From: Tipula vernalis
Lineage: Eukaryota > Arthropoda > Insecta > Diptera > Tipulidae
NCBI GenBank assembly: GCA_958295665.1
Contig: OY282560.1
Coordinates: 51,584,333-51,648,332, forward strand
DNA: 64,000 nt
Direction of reading: 5' to 3'
Shown piece by piece: positions 22,951 to 33,779 of this stretch. Position 1 is the stretch's first letter, and every line of letters begins with the position of its first letter. A model generated the notes under the pieces. It searched no databases, had not been told where the DNA came from, and saw only the letters and a list, made by a program, of their open reading frames with translations. The position numbers and the translations under genes were made by a program.

Positions 22951-24043
22951 TTTTATTTTCCTGGACTGGGATTTTACCAGAACCATCTTGATATGAATAG
23001 AGCCGGCATGTAAAAAATGAACTTAAAATAAAGGACACAGAAACACTAAAAAATAATTTATTTTCATAGAGTTTGTATGAAAAAACGCGATTTCGATTGA
23101 CGACAAAATAAGAATTAAAAATTAAACCTAGATAAATAGTTTTTTATGAAATCACTAATAAACAAATCAATGACTAACTCATTTAAAGCACAGATTCTCA
23201 AGCTTCCCCATTTTCCAGATATAATTAAAAGAAAATAAGGGAATTAAATTAAAAAACGTTCTACAACAACAACAATATGTATTAAAAAGAGAATATTATA
23301 TTTAATGACGTCATCACTTATTCACAACTAAAATCAATGGTAAAAAAAGACAATACGTTGAAAAGCCAAAATTAAAATAAATCAAAGAGAGTCAAAGAGA
23401 AAAATTATAATAATATGCATTGAGTGAGAAGAAATCAAAAAAATCAAATCAACCCCGATTGTTATGCATCACAAATAAACGACATAACCAACAAACATTA
23501 ACTGTAATATAAATGCCTTATTTATTTCTCAAGTATTAGAAATATTATTGAAATTAAGTCACAGCTGAAAATAAATACAACATGATTAATAATTGGCATC
23601 GATTTTTATTCCCAAAAATTGATGACCCATTCAAAATAAGTTTTTGTTTTGAATATTTGAATTGTCATAACATTTGAGAGCGGTGTATAAAAATAAAATA
23701 GCTCTTACGTATTATTCCTATTCCTAGATGTCACTTAACACACAAAAAAAAACAACAGGGATTCGGGCTGAGTAAACGATTTGAAAGAAAACTTTTTACG
23801 TAAAATTAACATAATTTCTTTCATAGCAATGGTTTAATTTAGTAAATTTATAAAAAAAAATTATATTAAATTAATTATTATTACAATTTAGTTATTACTA
23901 TAGAGAAAAGCCACCAAAAATATGTTTAACCGAATCAAAAATCAGACCGATTTTAGAATCCGACCGGTTCGATCACCTATTTGATTTTTTTTATATGTTT
24001 ATAATTTAGGCGACATCTATGGTTTAAACAAAATGTCGTTAAT

Positions 24044-24105
24044 AAAGCATTGCCACATGATATGAATCTGTATTCGGACAGATTTTTGTCATGTGGCAAT
24101 GCTTT
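24044..24105. repeat. Long hairpin, 17-bp perfect stem plus inner 7-bp stem
   Basis: AAAGCATTGCCACATGA (24,044-24,060) pairs perfectly with TCATGTGGCAATGCTTT (24,089-24,105). Inside, AATCTGT pairs with ACAGATT around a 6-nt loop (ATTCGG), separated from the outer stem by a small internal loop. The fold is about 62 nt, in the size range of an animal pre-miRNA, but it could equally be the relic of a tiny palindromic transposon. Strand and expression cannot be judged. Confidence 0.6.
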
Positions 24106-25097
24106 TAGAAGGAGACTAAAAAGAGATGGTTATAATTATTTATAAATTTTATGTTATGACGTATTTTACAACAACAACATTCCATAAAAGTTTAGCAATA
24201 GTTTATATTCCAAGAGGATTTTCACTAAGAAATAAACATTTTCATGATTCGATTTTTCAATCAAATAAAATTACATGTTTTATGAATATTTTTGTATAAA
24301 AATAATGTAAAAGCTCATAATTCTTACAGACTAAAAATGTAAATGAAAACAATCGTTTTCCCATATAGTTTCATAGTAAAGAAAAAATTTTATGGACTTT
24401 ATTTTAAGCTTAGTAAAAAATACAGTCAATGTGGAGGCTCTTATTTATAGAGTAGGCTCTGATTTTACACAAAAGCGAGAAGCGTGTTTTTGTCTCTTTT
24501 ACTTAAACTAAATATGAACACTATTTCGCTTAGTAGAAATGTATTTTATTAATGCGATCTCAATATTCTATTTTAACTATCATTCGTCTATTTCTCACAC
24601 CAACGAAGGTACGTGTTCGTAGAGGAGCAAAGGAGATAGTTCTTATAAAGTATATGATTGACTGAGATCGCAATAGAAAAAGCGACATAGACCGAATGAA
24701 ATGGAGTAAAAACTTATTCTTTTGGAAAAAGAGATAAACTATCCTCTCGCCTTTTGTGTTAAATCCCACTCCTGAACTATGAATGTGAAGATAAATTTTG
24801 ACAAAAGCAATAAAATATTTACGAAACTTATCGTACTAAATTTTCACATTAGATTTATCTTCCTATTATTGGAGACCAGTGAAAATTTCATTTCACTTGA
24901 ACAGCGTACTAGGCTTAAAGTGTAACTATTCTTGATCGTATGTACTCCCTTCTGACTAGAAATACTCCCCTAAAAAATTGAAAACGTACTCCATTAAAAG
25001 TTTTCAGAGCGACAGCACTGGTCACAGCAAAATGCAATTTCGGCAATAAGATACATTCAAATTTTCCATGGCATGCTACATTTTATAAGATTGTTTT

Positions 25098-25320
25098 CAA
25101 TGATCTAGAATTTGGTGTTAGGTTTATGTTTCCAGCAAGTGCGGTTCAAGAGATATTCACATTTGAAAATTTAGTTATATGCCATGTTGTGAGATAAGTA
25201 AAAAAACTCAGCCACAAGATTATACAAAGTGTGTTATCCTAATGGCCTTGAATTTGATTTATATTTCATGTTTTTAGCTAGGGCGGTTCAACAGATATTC
25301 GCATCTAGAAACATTTTTTT
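25098..25320. repeat. Two direct copies of a ~142-bp unit
   Basis: GCGGTTCAAGAGATATTCAC at 25,141 and GCGGTTCAACAGATATTCGC at 25,283 are embedded in longer similarity (TTATGTTTCCAGC versus TTCATGTTTTTAGC upstream). The pair lies between the Tc1 remnant and the Helitron tail and belongs to neither with certainty. Confidence 0.6.
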
Positions 25321-25429
25321 TAGAGTGGGCCGTTTCCTGTGCCGGTATTGTATTATGAGGGAACGCTCGTTTAACGTTACGATGGTACAACTTTATATAT
25401 GCAGATAAGATTGTACGTTGCTGTTAGAT

Positions 25430-25670
25430 TGAGTTGAGTTCATTCATGCAGGTAGCTTTCGAATCAAGTTGATTTTGGGACTGGGTTGGCCATTAAGTGT
25501 CGAGTTGAGCTGAGGATTGAGATTTGGTTCGAGCTAAGTTGAGTTAAAGTTGAGTTTAGGTTTAGTTAAGTGAGTTGCTCCTTTGGGGAATTAATGAAGG
25601 CCTGAATTGGAGGTTAGGTTATGGGTTGATTTGAAAGTTGATTTGAGTATTAGGTTGAATTGTTGTGATT
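25430..25670. repeat. GTTGAG-rich minisatellite at the Helitron 3' side
   Basis: Irregular repeats of GTTGAG, GGTTGA and TTGAGTT are spread over about 240 bp. On the Helitron sense strand this is CAACTCAA-type sequence directly behind the C-terminal helicase codons. A similar repeat occurs at 60.1-60.5 kb. Confidence 0.65.
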
Positions 25671-25675
25671 GATTA

Positions 25676-26199
25676 TTAAGGTTGAATTGTAAATTGAGTA
25701 GGAGTTCTGATTACCTCATGAGGTTTCAGCCCTTTATATTTTACTAAAACTTCCGAGTAAACTACATTTTTAGTTTCGTTTGTGTCTGGAATTAAAATAA
25801 ATTGGTTTTTTGCACTTCCCGACCTGGACATTCCGACATATAATTGGCCGTGAGAAAAACATTCTTTCCTCAAATCTACTCCTATACATATTTGTATGTT
25901 TGTCCTTGTGACTTATTAATTGTAATTGCAAATGAAATTTTTACAGGAAATTTTAATCGTTTAAAGGAAAAAGGTAAATCTGTGGATATCATCGGAATGC
26001 GAGGTATGTGAGCCAATTGTCCAGATGCTGGGCTCGTGATGATGGTAGCTTCGATGACGTTGTTTCTCAACGATTTGATTTGCAGTCTTGTCCCATTACA
26101 TAGATTTGGAGGATTCAGATTCCGCAATAAAGTAATTGGTATTCCAAATTTCATTTTAAGGCAATGTGGTGGAAACCCTGAAGGATTTAGACTGTTCAC
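25676..26199 (-). pseudogene. Helitron helicase C-terminal part
   Basis: Two adjacent frames are present. The first (26,199-25,882) has [19 protein letters not shown] and [12 protein letters not shown], the latter being helicase motif VI-like sequence of Pif1/Helitron helicases (T.hKsQGqT). The second (25,873-25,676) has FSHGQLYVGMSRSGS and NVVYSEVL, the usual end of Helitron helicases. The step between the frames is a single frameshift or stop near 25,880. The extreme C-terminus GLKPHEVIRT recurs at 62.9 kb. Confidence 0.88.
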
Positions 26200-26936
26200 G
26201 GGGAATATATTTTGAAGTCACCAAATACTTTTTTTAAAATTTCATCGTTAATTTCGTCAACAGAAGAATTTCTTGCAGATACGATAACCCTTTCGCACAT
26301 CCAAGTGTAATCTTTTTCGAATATGTTGTCTATGCCAGGATAAATGTTTAATATCAACTCATTAAGAGTTGCTACAGTCTTTCCTAACTCGCTGCCAATT
26401 TTAATTAGTCCATTTGGTTCAGGTAATTTGCTATCGCCTAGTTTTAATAATTGACCCGAAAAATTATAGCCACCACCTCCCAAATGAGCTCTTATATTTG
26501 TCTTTAATGTAACGGTTTGAATTGAACTCCACAGAGGTGAGGATTTTAAACACGCTTTAATAATGTCCGCTCGCGTTCCTTTGGGGATTACAGGCAATGT
26601 TTGGCGAAAGTCTCCAGCAAAGACCAAGGTGGGACCAAGGACACCCCCCATTGCTTTTTCTGAATTCCTAATATCCTTTAGAGTTCTATTTACAGTTTCA
26701 ATGTGCGATCGATGGCTCATTGTACACTCATCCCACATAATTAGAGCAACTTCTTGGAGGATTTTTCCTAGTGGCCCATTTTTGCGAATTGCACATACTG
26801 TTTCTTGGTGGAAAGAAACATTTAGAGGCAATTTAAAAGTAGAATGGGCGGTTTTCCCGCCGCTGAAGAGTGTAGCTGCTATTCCAGATGAAGCAACTGC
26901 GACAGCGATTTTACCTGTTGATCTAACTTTAGCCAA
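26196..26936 (-). pseudogene. Helitron helicase core
   Basis: This is an open stretch of 246 codons. SGIAATLFSGGKTAHSTFKL fits motif Ia. ALIMWDECTM fits Walker B/motif II (the DE box) and VFAGDFRQTLPV fits motif III. IRAH near residue 148 fits the following motif. It would unwind DNA during rolling-circle transposition. The Walker A lysine lies in the preceding broken frame. The long plus-strand frame at 26,563-27,144 is a shadow of this gene. Confidence 0.88.
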
Positions 26937-26954
26937 AATTAAGTTGATTGACCT

Positions 26955-27470
26955 TTATCCTGTTCCACCAGGAGCGTCGATCATCAATATTTTGCCTTCG
27001 TTATTTCTCACGCTATTTATTATTTTATCATATGCATGTCGTTGCTTAGGTACTAATTTTGTAACATTAATTGATATGAAGTCACTCAATTGGTTGACAT
27101 CATATGGGCGCCTCAGTGTCGCTTCTAAAGGACCAATTGATTGACCCTCCCGATTCGGCAAGGGAAGACCAAAATCTGCCAGATTTTTCCCACTTACCTC
27201 AAATAATAAATTTTCAATTTTTATGAGGCCCTCATTGAAACACTGTCTGAGTAAAGTAAAGTGATATCATTACTTTGTTGCCGCTCTCTATGACGAATAT
27301 CTTCACAAAGGTCTTCTCGAAAAGTTTGCCATAATTGAAGAGGATCTAGTTGGCAAAATAATAAAATTATCTCGAATAATTCTTAATTAGTACACCCTTT
27401 GTCCGTTTTCTAATTGGATTGCCAAATGTATAACCGTTGGATATCTTTGGTGGATGTGACATTCTAGAAG
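26955..27470 (-). pseudogene. Helitron linker and Walker A segment
   Basis: The frame at 27,161-26,955 runs through VPKQRHAYDKII to ILMIDAPGGTG, the Walker A box start (GGTGKT), after which the frame breaks before the Lys-Thr. The upstream part (27,470-27,165) is readable only in pieces (ENGQRVY, then GLPLPNREG). About 300 bp separate the Rep tyrosine motif from the helicase, where full-length relatives have far more, so an internal deletion is likely. Confidence 0.75.
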
Positions 27471-27473
27471 TCT

Positions 27474-27923
27474 CTAAACAGCCTCTGATGTACTTATATA
27501 TCGGCCGTTCAAATAATTTTCGATCGCACTGTGATTGTTTTCTACTGAAACAGTGGCTTGGTCCGATCCTTTATTTATATATTTACATACATATTTTATT
27601 ACCTGAACCGAATGACAATACTCCACATTGATATGGGCATTAAAGCTCCTACACAATACAGGAGAATAAGGAACAATCCATCCGTTATCTATTACGGTTT
27701 GATGACCTCAGATAGTCAAAGTTACAGTCACTTCACCATTATTAGGGTTTCTACGACGGTATGCTGAATAACCATCGTCTCCAGTTTGTGTTTCTGCAAT
27801 TAAATTGCGAGGATACTTTTTACAGCAAACGCCATTGACCATGCAAGGAGCAGCCATGTTATGTTCTCCACACGGACCGTGTACCATATTTTTAAGAACT
27901 ATGTCATGGAGAATATGATCCAT
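27474..27923 (-). pseudogene. Helitron Rep C-terminal part with paired tyrosines
   Basis: The first frame (27,923-27,708) has the Cys-rich HGPCGEHN and CCKKYPR segments found between the HUH and Tyr motifs of Helitron Rep. The second (27,656-27,474) has VIKYVCKYINKGSD, which holds the two catalytic tyrosines (Y-X3-Y) that cleave and carry single strands. A frameshift lies near 27,690. Confidence 0.85.
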
Positions 27924-27959
27924 ATCTCGGTTTGGTAGTTCGGCTCATATTAGAGAGTG

Positions 27960-28787
27960 TACTTCTTCTGGTTGTATTTTCGTTAGCAACCATTGGAGAA
28001 TATGTGTATGAGGTAACCCTCTTTTTTGCCACTCAATGCTGTAAATAAAAGCCTTTGTATCACCGAATATAGCATTTTGGGTTAGCAATTTCATTAACTT
28101 TTTCATTTTAAATTGAACACTCGTGCTATGATGTCATCCCTATCAAAAGATCTTTGATTAGGAAATAGCTCCTCCTTGACCTCAGTCCATTCGGGGTTGC
28201 ACGTAAAGGTAATGAATAAATCTGGTCTGCCAAAATTTCTGACATAGGTCATTGCATCTTGGGTTTTCTCGTGCATGTACATTGGTGATCCGGTGAATGT
28301 TGAGGGCAGTATGACATATTGCCCCATATTGGTTAAATAAATTCTTGTAATAATGAAGCGTATTAAAGCAACCGTTTTTCACCATTAGCCTAATCGCATA
28401 AAACTGCTTACAGGTAATTGTTTTATTACGTGGCGAATTTGTGTGTGGCATATTCAGGCGGTACCCATCTTCTCCTCTAGCAAATATCAACGGGTATTGT
28501 AAAGCGTCATACGACCGATGCAATTCTGATATACGTGATAATTTTCCGTAACGGTAGTCTAACACAATATCCCTTGGTCTTTTATCTTCATCAACTAAAA
28601 GCACAACGACTTCATTAGTAGTTGGAGCATTGTAGCGACCTCTATGTTCATTTGTCGGCCGTCGTTCTGCATGTATTATGAGTTTTAAGTTATCTGCTCC
28701 TGGATTTCTTTCAAGTTTGTACTTGAAACTTTGAACATAACGATTATGTTCATGTAGCGTTTTTTGTAGTTGTGCGATCAATTCCAC
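27960..28787 (-). pseudogene. Helitron Rep nuclease, N-terminal part and HUH motif
   Basis: The 28,787-28,182 frame holds the Helitron-like domain: YDALQYPLIFARGEDGY, then ITCKQFYAIRL. The overlapping 28,327-28,103 frame has GQYVILPSTFTGSPMYMHEK and FGRPDLFITFTCNPEW, a strongly conserved Rep block. Beyond it, EWQKRGLPHTHIL at about 28,030-27,990 carries the HUH metal-binding pair (HTH). Frames change near 28,300 and 28,100, and a stop follows near 27,950. Confidence 0.87.
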
Positions 28788-28793
28788 TTCCGC

Positions 28794-29561
28794 CTAATCT
28801 AAAGGCACTATATTTGTCCGAGCAGACAATTGGTCTTCATTCGAAAGAAAATATATTTGTAAATATTCAGGACTGTTGCCTATAGGTGAGAGTAAACTTC
28901 CGATGAGATGGTCTATTTGGCCTCGCACTTTGAACGTAGGCATGAAATTTCCTTCCCTAATCTCATTCGCGCCGAAGGATGTCATTTGGAATAGGGGATT
29001 ATATTTTCTGATATTATTTAAGAAATTCTTTGACAGTGGATTATTGCCTACTAACAAATCTTTAATTGATTGTGGTGGCTCAAGAACCTCAGGCAAAACT
29101 ATTTGGCCGGCAGCACAACACATTCCGTTTGGTTCGTTAGCCCATTTTTTTGTATTGCAATTGTTACACAATTGGTTCATTTTTCCTATTTGGACTGCAC
29201 TGTATTGAGAATACTCAAAGATTGCATTATAATGGAATGCCGATCCGACTTCATTTATGATTTCTAGATTCTGTCGCAGAGCTCTAGACCTAGTTTCTTT
29301 CATGTGAGCATTATGTCTAGAAAGCCTTTCAGACCGTTCGGAACTCGATTCTCTAACACGAATTTGTGATGTTCGAATATTTTGAACGGCAAGTCTTTCA
29401 GAGCACTCTGACCTCGATTCTCGAGATAATCTAGACGAAGTCGCTGAAGAAATTTGAGAAAAACGTACTACCCGTTCGTCATGAGTTTCATTAAGACGTT
29501 TTAATTTCATCTGCTTAGCAGCTGAGGTATTTCTATTCAACTGAGACTTTCTTTTAGGCAT
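28794..29561 (-). pseudogene. Helitron N-terminal region
   Basis: This open stretch of 255 codons starts at an ATG. Residues about 40-95 are Ser/Arg/Glu-rich with repeated SERSERL-like units and RESR. Later come CNNCNTKKWANE and MCCAAGQI, a Cys-rich segment that precedes the Helitron-like N domain, and SLLSPIGNSPEYLQIYFLS. A stop at 28,794 separates it from the Rep part. Plus-strand frames here are shadows. Confidence 0.8.
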
Positions 29562-30440
29562 TGTATCGTCCTACGGATAAATAATCTCAGGTAATAAGTA
29601 TATACAAATAGTTATTGAAAATAGACTTTATAACATGTAAAAGATTTATACTTACAAAATATACGAACGAACGAAATAAATTTAAAATGATTTCAAAACG
29701 AAAAAAAATGATTCAAATATGATTTTTACTGAACTGAATGATAAAAACAATCGAATAAACGTTTTAAAAATTATCGAAAACAATCGAATTGTGCAAAAGA
29801 TGAATTTACATGTTTTTGGCGACATCTGTTTAAGCTTATAAGATTACTGTGAAGGCTCTACTCCCGACATCTGTATTCAAATATTAACAATACAATTCTC
29901 TATAAGAAAAGTATTTAGCTTTATTTTACTTTTGTGTTTGATTCTCAGGGAGGTAAGAATTGCTTCATTTACATAATTACAATTTACATGAATGTTTTTT
30001 TCCTGTTGCTTTTTAATATCGTGAAACAACAACAAAATCTTAATTTTTAATTTATTTTTTGCAAACTGAACGTTTTGTATTTTCATATACTTTGTTAAAG
30101 TTAAAAATACTACCGCAGCCACATTTTGGTTGTTTTTGCACTACAGTGGCTTTAACAATTTGCGAAAATTCATTGCTTTGGTAGAAAACTTGACTAATGT
30201 CGATGATAACTTTAAATGGAGTTGGTGTATTTCTGTGGTCAAAAAACAACAACAACTACCGAAAATGAGAAAACAACAGAATTCACAGCGAAAAAACTAC
30301 AAAGTAAATGAAAATAAGTTATTTTTTGTCTTCCACATCTAGATTAATTTTTAGCCTTCCAGCTTTATTTTAGAGCAGCTTTGGAAGTAGTCTAAATCAA
30401 AAAAACTCTAAAAATTAAAAACAATTCAAAAAAAAATTCA
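29562..30440. other. Helitron 5' non-coding region
   Basis: AT-rich sequence lies upstream of the Helitron N-terminal start codon. Short open frames on either strand lack motifs. The phrases GGCGACATCTGTTT (about 29,820) and CCGACATCTGTATTC (about 29,863) hint that a small unrelated repeat is inserted here, but I could not delimit it. Confidence 0.4.
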
Positions 30441-30731
30441 AAAATTTTTCTTGTTCAAGATTTGCAACTTGAGGCCTTCAACGTATGAAGCAGACATTCC
30501 ACAGTTAAATTACATACTTCTTCAGAAAAATTGCAAAGTTTTCGTCAATTTGTATTAGAGCCCCATGATCTCGGGGTCCAATCATTTTAAAAATTTGCCT
30601 ATAACCATCAGGAGGGAATATAATTTCGATTGGTGAAAGAATCATCCAAATTCATTTAGCAGTTTCTGAGATTACTTCAAACTAATAAACTCACACTCTC
30701 TCTTTATAATATTAGTTTAGATTAGTTTAGA
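30441..30731 (-). mobile_element. Helitron 5' terminus
   Basis: On the minus strand the end reads TCTAAACTAATATTATAAAG followed by AGAGAGTG. A little further in comes CTCAGAAACTGCTAAATGAA and GATTCTTTCACCAATCGAAA. This is the recurring 5' end of animal Helitrons: TC start, TAATATTATAAAGAG, then a GAAACT...TTCTTTCACC block. The terminal TCTAAAC occurs twice in tandem, so the true first base is at 30,721 or 30,731. Both are preceded by A on that strand, as expected for A/T insertion. Confidence 0.75.
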
Positions 30732-30865
30732 TTACAAATTTTGATTTCTACCAACCTGGGGTTCTACTTTGAGATTTTCAAGAAATACAGCGCTCAAAAA
30801 TTTGCAATGTAGTAAATACTCAATGAATATGTCCCAACGCTATATATTGCTTCGATTTTCGTTCT

Positions 30866-30943
30866 TGGACCGCAGATGGATTTCTGCGCAGTCGATAAGT
30901 CTATAGTGATTGGTGACTTCAATGCAATAGCTGGCAAAAACTA
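30866..30943 (+). pseudogene. Small non-LTR endonuclease scrap
   Basis: A short translation gives FCAVDKSIVIGDFNAIAGKN, matching the GDFNA metal-binding motif of LINE endonucleases. It is isolated, with no neighbouring LINE sequence recognised. Confidence 0.35.
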
Positions 30944-30949
30944 ACATGT

Positions 30950-32850
30950 TACATGTTTCCCAGCATGGTTTTAATGTAATGGAAATAATATTGTATGTAG
31001 CGTTACATATGTGCAGAGAGATTTCTTTATTTCTTTATAACGTTTTCAAAATTTAAAATCATTGTATTCAAAAATTGCGCTCGTGATATTCATGTAAATC
31101 ATGCGTTGACAATCTAATTGAAAAGTTTTCACATTATTATATCAAATAATTCTTGAACAAAATCCATAATACATAACCATATGTGTGTTTTACCAAAATC
31201 ATAATCCAAAAACATCCCCACACGTAAGTTACGTATTCAAATATTAAATTCAAACCACTCTTACATACAAACACACACACACACACAATAGAAGTCGTTG
31301 AAAAAAATTATTGAAGATTTTTTTTTTTTTTTGTTCCAGGGATTTGCTTCGAACAAGCATAACCCAAACAATACCGAGTAATCCAAATATTCAAGAAAAA
31401 TTGAATTTTCCATTTTTTGTTGTTGTTGATGTTGTTGCTGTTTTTGTTGTAGAGCAAATATTAAATCAACATATTTCAACCGCTACCAAGAACGAAGAAT
31501 AAATTAAAATTTTAAATGAATAAAACTGAATGAGAAGGATTTGGTTTTATCTACCATGACTAAATTAAAGTGGAAGGATTTAGGCAAGAGATAATATTGG
31601 TATGTATCTACATATATAGGCTCATCATTTTCATTTTGTTTAATTTATATTTAAGACGTAATATATTTCGAAAGGGATGATGGATTGCCATAAACCATAT
31701 AAAAAGTGTAAAATATTTTACCCGACTTCAAAAACACTTGTATAACAAGAACATGTAATTTGTGGTATGATCCAATAATTCTTTGTTTGTCAAAGCAAGA
31801 CGACGTTATCCTTTAATTTAATTCAAATTCCCTAGAGGTGGTTATACGTGTAAAATAGCAAATTAACTGAACTAAAGCGAGCAACAACTGGGAGTTTAAA
31901 TTCAATTTTTAAAAAACTTTTGTGTGCTATTTTTAAAAATTGTTATCGCTTAAAATTTATATTTCGTTAACGAGATAATCAGATACCTGTAGGCAAAAGA
32001 AATAATGTTAAAATATTATATATATATCGCGCCTGTTTGTACCAATGTATTATAATACATGTGAAAAGTATTTAAATTAATTAAAACAAATAAAAAGAGC
32101 GTTCAATTTTAATAACTTAAATTCTAGGAATATGCCTAAAAGCTTATTTATGAATAAATACGTATATACGTACGCACATTTATCCACAATAGCAAAATGT
32201 CGCTAATTAATTTCATCTACAAACACATAACACTCCATTATTTTTTCGTAAAGGGGGATTAATTACATTTTAACGGCATACGCACCAAGCATAATAGGTC
32301 GTTATACTAAAAATTATTGTGTATAGCGCATCAAACAACAACAACAACAAAAATATATAAATTTCCTATCGCAGCTTTATACTCCAACAACTCTACATTA
32401 ATCTCGTAAAATTTTACTACACCCATCCATATTTCATTTCGAAACAAACTTAAATGATGGTTTTCCAGTCGAACACCATAAAATACTCATCCGCAAATGT
32501 ACATACAATACATAATAGAGAAAAAATAAAATATTGAAAAAAAAATCTGTCAAGCCAATAACCAAGGCCAACATGGAAAAGTTTAATGTGTTCATAATAT
32601 CAGCAGCGAAACAACGAAAGGAAAATCGATATTTCATTTTGCTTCTCGGCATGTTATCCATCCAATCTATAAATGTTATGTATTTGTACAGTAATCGAAG
32701 CACGTATGAGATGGATTCGTACCAGATAAACAATATGTCATATTTATACAGTTATTAGGCCATCGATTTTACCAAACCCTATTCACAAACAAATTTTGAA
32801 CTCTTTCAATTTCACTTTCATTTAAATTTAATTCATTTACAAGTCAGATG
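30950..32850. other. AT-rich DNA without supported gene
   Basis: It contains an AC run (31,269-31,287), a T run (about 31,319-31,332), GTT/CAA triplet patches near 31,420 and 32,335, and a TATATATAT patch near 32,017. Open frames of up to about 99 codons at 32,434-32,733 show no motif. Confidence 0.5.
31269..31287. repeat. AC microsatellite
   Basis: A pure AC dinucleotide run of about nine units. Confidence 0.9.
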
Positions 32851-32857
32851 AATGTTT

Positions 32858-33244
32858 TTATTTTTCAAATTTTCTGATTGTTTTTAATTTATTGCTTAAT
32901 TTGACGAATTTTGGAGGGCAGTACACTGCCGATATGACGCAGTTTCCAGACCACTCCTGCAGACAGATGCTCGTTGATTGTATATGTTCTTTCTCATATT
33001 TCGTAAGTTCGTAGTGTTTTATTCGTCGCTTAATCAATACAGCAGTGCCTCCATCTGCTTTACCATCTGGGTGCTTGGTGTCATAAATAGAGTACCCATT
33101 AATTTTGAAATAGCTATTTTTGGTGAAGCGTGTTTCTGATATTAACATTATGTCAATATTGTGCTCAGTGAGAAATGCATGTACCTCCGCTTTATGTTGT
33201 GCTAGGCCGTTTGCATTCCATACGGCTATTTTGATGATGGTCAT
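32858..33244 (-). pseudogene. Jockey-type ORF2, endonuclease N-terminal half
   Basis: The 128-codon frame starts at an ATG that overlaps the ORF1 stop (ATGA), as in Jockey-group elements. Motifs: IAVWNANGL near residue 6 (Asn of the active site), MLISETRF near residue 33 (catalytic Glu), and ADGGTAVLIK near residue 63. The later metal- and phosphate-binding motifs are absent here because the rest of the domain lies on the other strand from 33,780. Confidence 0.85.
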
Positions 33245-33779
33245 TTCTGGCTTTTTACGACTATCTGCATCAGCGTGCTCATATTCTGCATCATTAAATC
33301 CATGGTTCTCTCCATCATCGCCATGAAGCTTTGCATCATATTAGTCAATTTATTTAAAGCTGTTGAGATGTTTCCCTCTTCACTTGCTTGAACTTTAGGA
33401 GCCATACCTTTAAGAACACTTGCGTATGAAACTTCTTGGTGCACGCTGCCGTTTACATTTGCGTACTGTTTTTCATTTTGAGCGTTTGTGTTTAGAATTT
33501 CTGGTCGTGCTTCTTTTCTAGCTGAAGAATGAAGATTCGCTGTTCTGCTCGCTGCTTTGGATTGATTCTCCTTTTCAATTCTAGATAAATTGGGCACCCT
33601 CTATAATTAGCTGTGTGATTTCCATCGCAGTTGCTGCATTTTCTGACTGATTCTTCCTTTTTTGCTTTATTGCAAACCTTTGAATTATGGAGTTCACCAC
33701 ATATAACACAAACATCGTTTAAACTGCAATATGCTCTAGTGTGCCCATATTCTTGGCACTTAACGCGCGATATGCTATA
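33241..33779 (-). pseudogene. Jockey-type ORF1 relic with three CCHC knuckles
   Basis: Reading leftwards from the inversion point: CQEYGHTRAYC, CVICGELHNSKVC and CSNCDGNHTANYRGC are three successive CCHC knuckles of a LINE ORF1 nucleic-acid chaperone. They are followed by the PIYLELKRR segment and a Ser/Gln-rich tail to the stop that overlaps ORF2. One frameshift lies near 33,595-33,610. Sequence upstream of the first knuckle is missing (5' truncation). Residues read beyond 33,780 belong to the other strand's element. Confidence 0.82.

Larger units (their letters stand above)
21572..25020. mobile_element. Second hAT-type non-autonomous element, 3,449 bp
   Basis: The left end reads CAGTGCTGTCG and the right end is its exact reverse complement, CGACAGCACTG. 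Flanking octamers are GTCACAAC (21,564-21,571) and GTCACAGC (25,021-25,028), a target duplication with one mismatch. Subterminal GGAGTAC/GTACTCC motifs recur at both ends (about 21,595-21,650 and 24,950-24,995), as transposase binding sites often do. No transposase is readable inside. The insertion lies in the Tc1 transposase frame, whose sequence continues at 25,029. Confidence 0.9.
25430..30731 (-). mobile_element. Degenerate RepHel Helitron
   Basis: Reading leftwards: 5' terminus near 30,721/30,731, an N-terminal Ser/Arg-rich segment (29,561), Rep nuclease pieces (28.8-27.5 kb), then a Pif1-like helicase (27.2-25.7 kb). That is the order of an animal Helitron. It transposes by rolling-circle replication in the living family. 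The coding region is broken into at least eight frames and a large piece between the Rep tyrosines and the helicase is missing. The 3' end with its hairpin was not located; it lies left of 25,676, probably beyond or within the GTTGAG repeat. Confidence 0.88.

Noticed and set aside
24545..24680. Inverted pair GCGATCTCA / TGAGATCGC as element ends
   Set aside because: Only 9 bp, no flanking duplication and no extension of the similarity.
26563..27144. 193-codon plus-strand frame
   Set aside because: Lies antisense to the Helitron helicase core, whose motifs are unambiguous on the other strand.
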